Of a stretch of 64,000 bases of DNA, positions 63,428-64,000 are shown one piece after another (positions within the stretch are counted from its first letter, which is position 1; each line of letters opens with the position of its first letter). Made by a program: the position numbers and the translations under genes. Origin of the DNA: Clostridia bacterium (GTDB lineage Bacteria > Bacillota > Clostridia > Oscillospirales > CAG-272); assembly GCA_017621755.1 (NCBI GenBank), contig JAGASL010000061.1:73705-137704 (forward strand). Reading direction: 5' to 3'. The notes beneath the pieces were generated by a model that had not been told where the DNA came from, searched no databases, and worked only from the letters and a program-made list of their open reading frames with translations.

Positions 63428-64000
63428 TCAAAAAGTTCCCACCTCGTCCCCGCCGCGCAAAGCGCGGCGGGCGGCCTCTTTGGCGATGGCCACCTCGTCC
63501 TCGCTTACGGGAATATCAAAATCACGGAAGCTGTTTTCGCTGAAATCGCGGCCGGTAAGCTTACCGTACCAGGTAAGCGCCAGCGCATAGCGCCCCACAC
63601 CGAGCGAGGCGTGGAAGGTATCGCGATGCGGCTTTTCAATCCCCAGGCGCGAGAGATTCAGCATCGTCTCGCCGGATGGGATGATATCTGCCCCGACCGC
63701 GGCAGCGGCGGTGGCATACGAGGCGCGCACGGCAGCCATCATGTCCTCCGTTTTTGCATATTTCAGCTCCTCGCACAGGCGATAGCTGTTCTCTTCATAC
63801 GCCCAGGTCTGGTGCAGATACAACTTGGCGCGCGGCACGGCGCGGCGCACGTAGGCAGCCAGCTCATCCAGGTAGGGCTGGTAGGTCTTATAAAACGGTG
63901 CCCCCTGGCTGACCTGTTGCAGCGTGATCACGTCATAATAATCGGCATACAGCGCCTCGTCAAGCGAGACCATAAAGCCGGAGGCTTCGCCATTCAGTTC
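63428..64000 (-). CDS. DUF4886/SGNH-hydrolase-like protein (5' part cut by window edge)
   Basis: At least 190 residues of the C-terminal part; the frame stays open to the end of the window, so the start lies beyond 64000. DYYDVITLQQVSQGAPFYKTY, then LYLHQTWAYEENSYR and the late RDTFHASLGVGRYALALTWY with Asp/His are the pattern of DUF4886 proteins of the SGNH family, esterase-like enzymes often linked to glycan use. The TGA stop sits in the loop of a repeat hairpin (63415-63442). Confidence 0.75.
   Translation of the reverse strand, partial: ELNGEASGFMVSLDEALYADYYDVITLQQVSQGAPFYKTYQPYLDELAAYVRRAVPRAKLYLHQTWAYEENSYRLCEELKYAKTEDMMAAVRASYATAAAAVGADIIPSGETMLNLSRLGIEKPHRDTFHASLGVGRYALALTWYGKLTGRDFSENSFRDFDIPVSEDEVAIAKEAARRALRGGDEVGTF

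Overview
The window looks like a chromosome segment from an anaerobic member of the Clostridia (Bacillota), probably a gut commensal. Signs of this are a complete Gram-positive-style S10-spc-alpha ribosomal cluster with secY, adk, map, infA and rpmJ embedded and rpsD next to rpoA. There is also a type II pantothenate kinase, an oxygen-sensitive glycyl radical enzyme with its activase, a PfoR-like EIIC protein, and many sugar and glycan genes. Most genes are GC-rich, with consensus -35/-10 promoters at 17-bp spacing. No rRNA, tRNA, CRISPR array, prophage or intact insertion sequence was seen. The genus cannot be named from this sequence alone.

Layout. 1-5.1 kb: a TIM-barrel isomerase, a DEDDh exonuclease, and a sialic-acid locus (AraC regulator divergent from nanA and an intracellular sialidase). 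5.1-9.4 kb: an RsuA-type pseudouridine synthase, Tex, and an MsmX-type sugar-importer ATPase. 9.4-11 kb: a HPr-kinase-like protein, a PqqD-like protein and a membrane protein. 11-20.3 kb: an AraC regulator divergent from a tight seven-gene operon (OYE-type reductase, SDR, fumarate-reductase-like flavoprotein, TIM-barrel isomerase, D-2-hydroxyacid dehydrogenase, two helical-toroid-like proteins). This is the best candidate in the window for an undescribed pathway. 20.5-25.4 kb (minus): GH36-type alpha-galactosidase, PcrA helicase and a 51-residue Gln/Asn-only-like protein. 25.5-27.1 kb: coaW, an MGMT-like protein and a CBS protein. 27.1-31.2 kb: glycyl radical enzyme, activase and divergent AraC regulator. 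31.2-43.1 kb: ABC exporter plus TIM-barrel protein, PfoR-like protein, a MacB-like ABC fusion, esterase, prfC, ygjV and birA.

43.1-59.2 kb (minus) is the ribosomal cluster, rpsJ through rplQ, 31 genes. It includes rpmD and rpmJ, which are short, and an infA that appears to start at CTG. It is driven by a strong promoter about 250 nt upstream of rpsJ, and the leader can fold into a branched structure. Downstream are a divergent membrane protein, polA, a repeat-rich 476-nt gap, and the 3' part of a DUF4886/SGNH-like gene cut by the window edge.

Taken together, housekeeping blocks (translation, replication/repair, cofactor) alternate with small AraC-controlled accessory loci, each coding for use of one carbon source: sialic acid, an unknown polyol/sugar handled by the glycyl radical enzyme, an unknown glycan or glycoside handled by the seven-gene operon, and alpha-galactosides.
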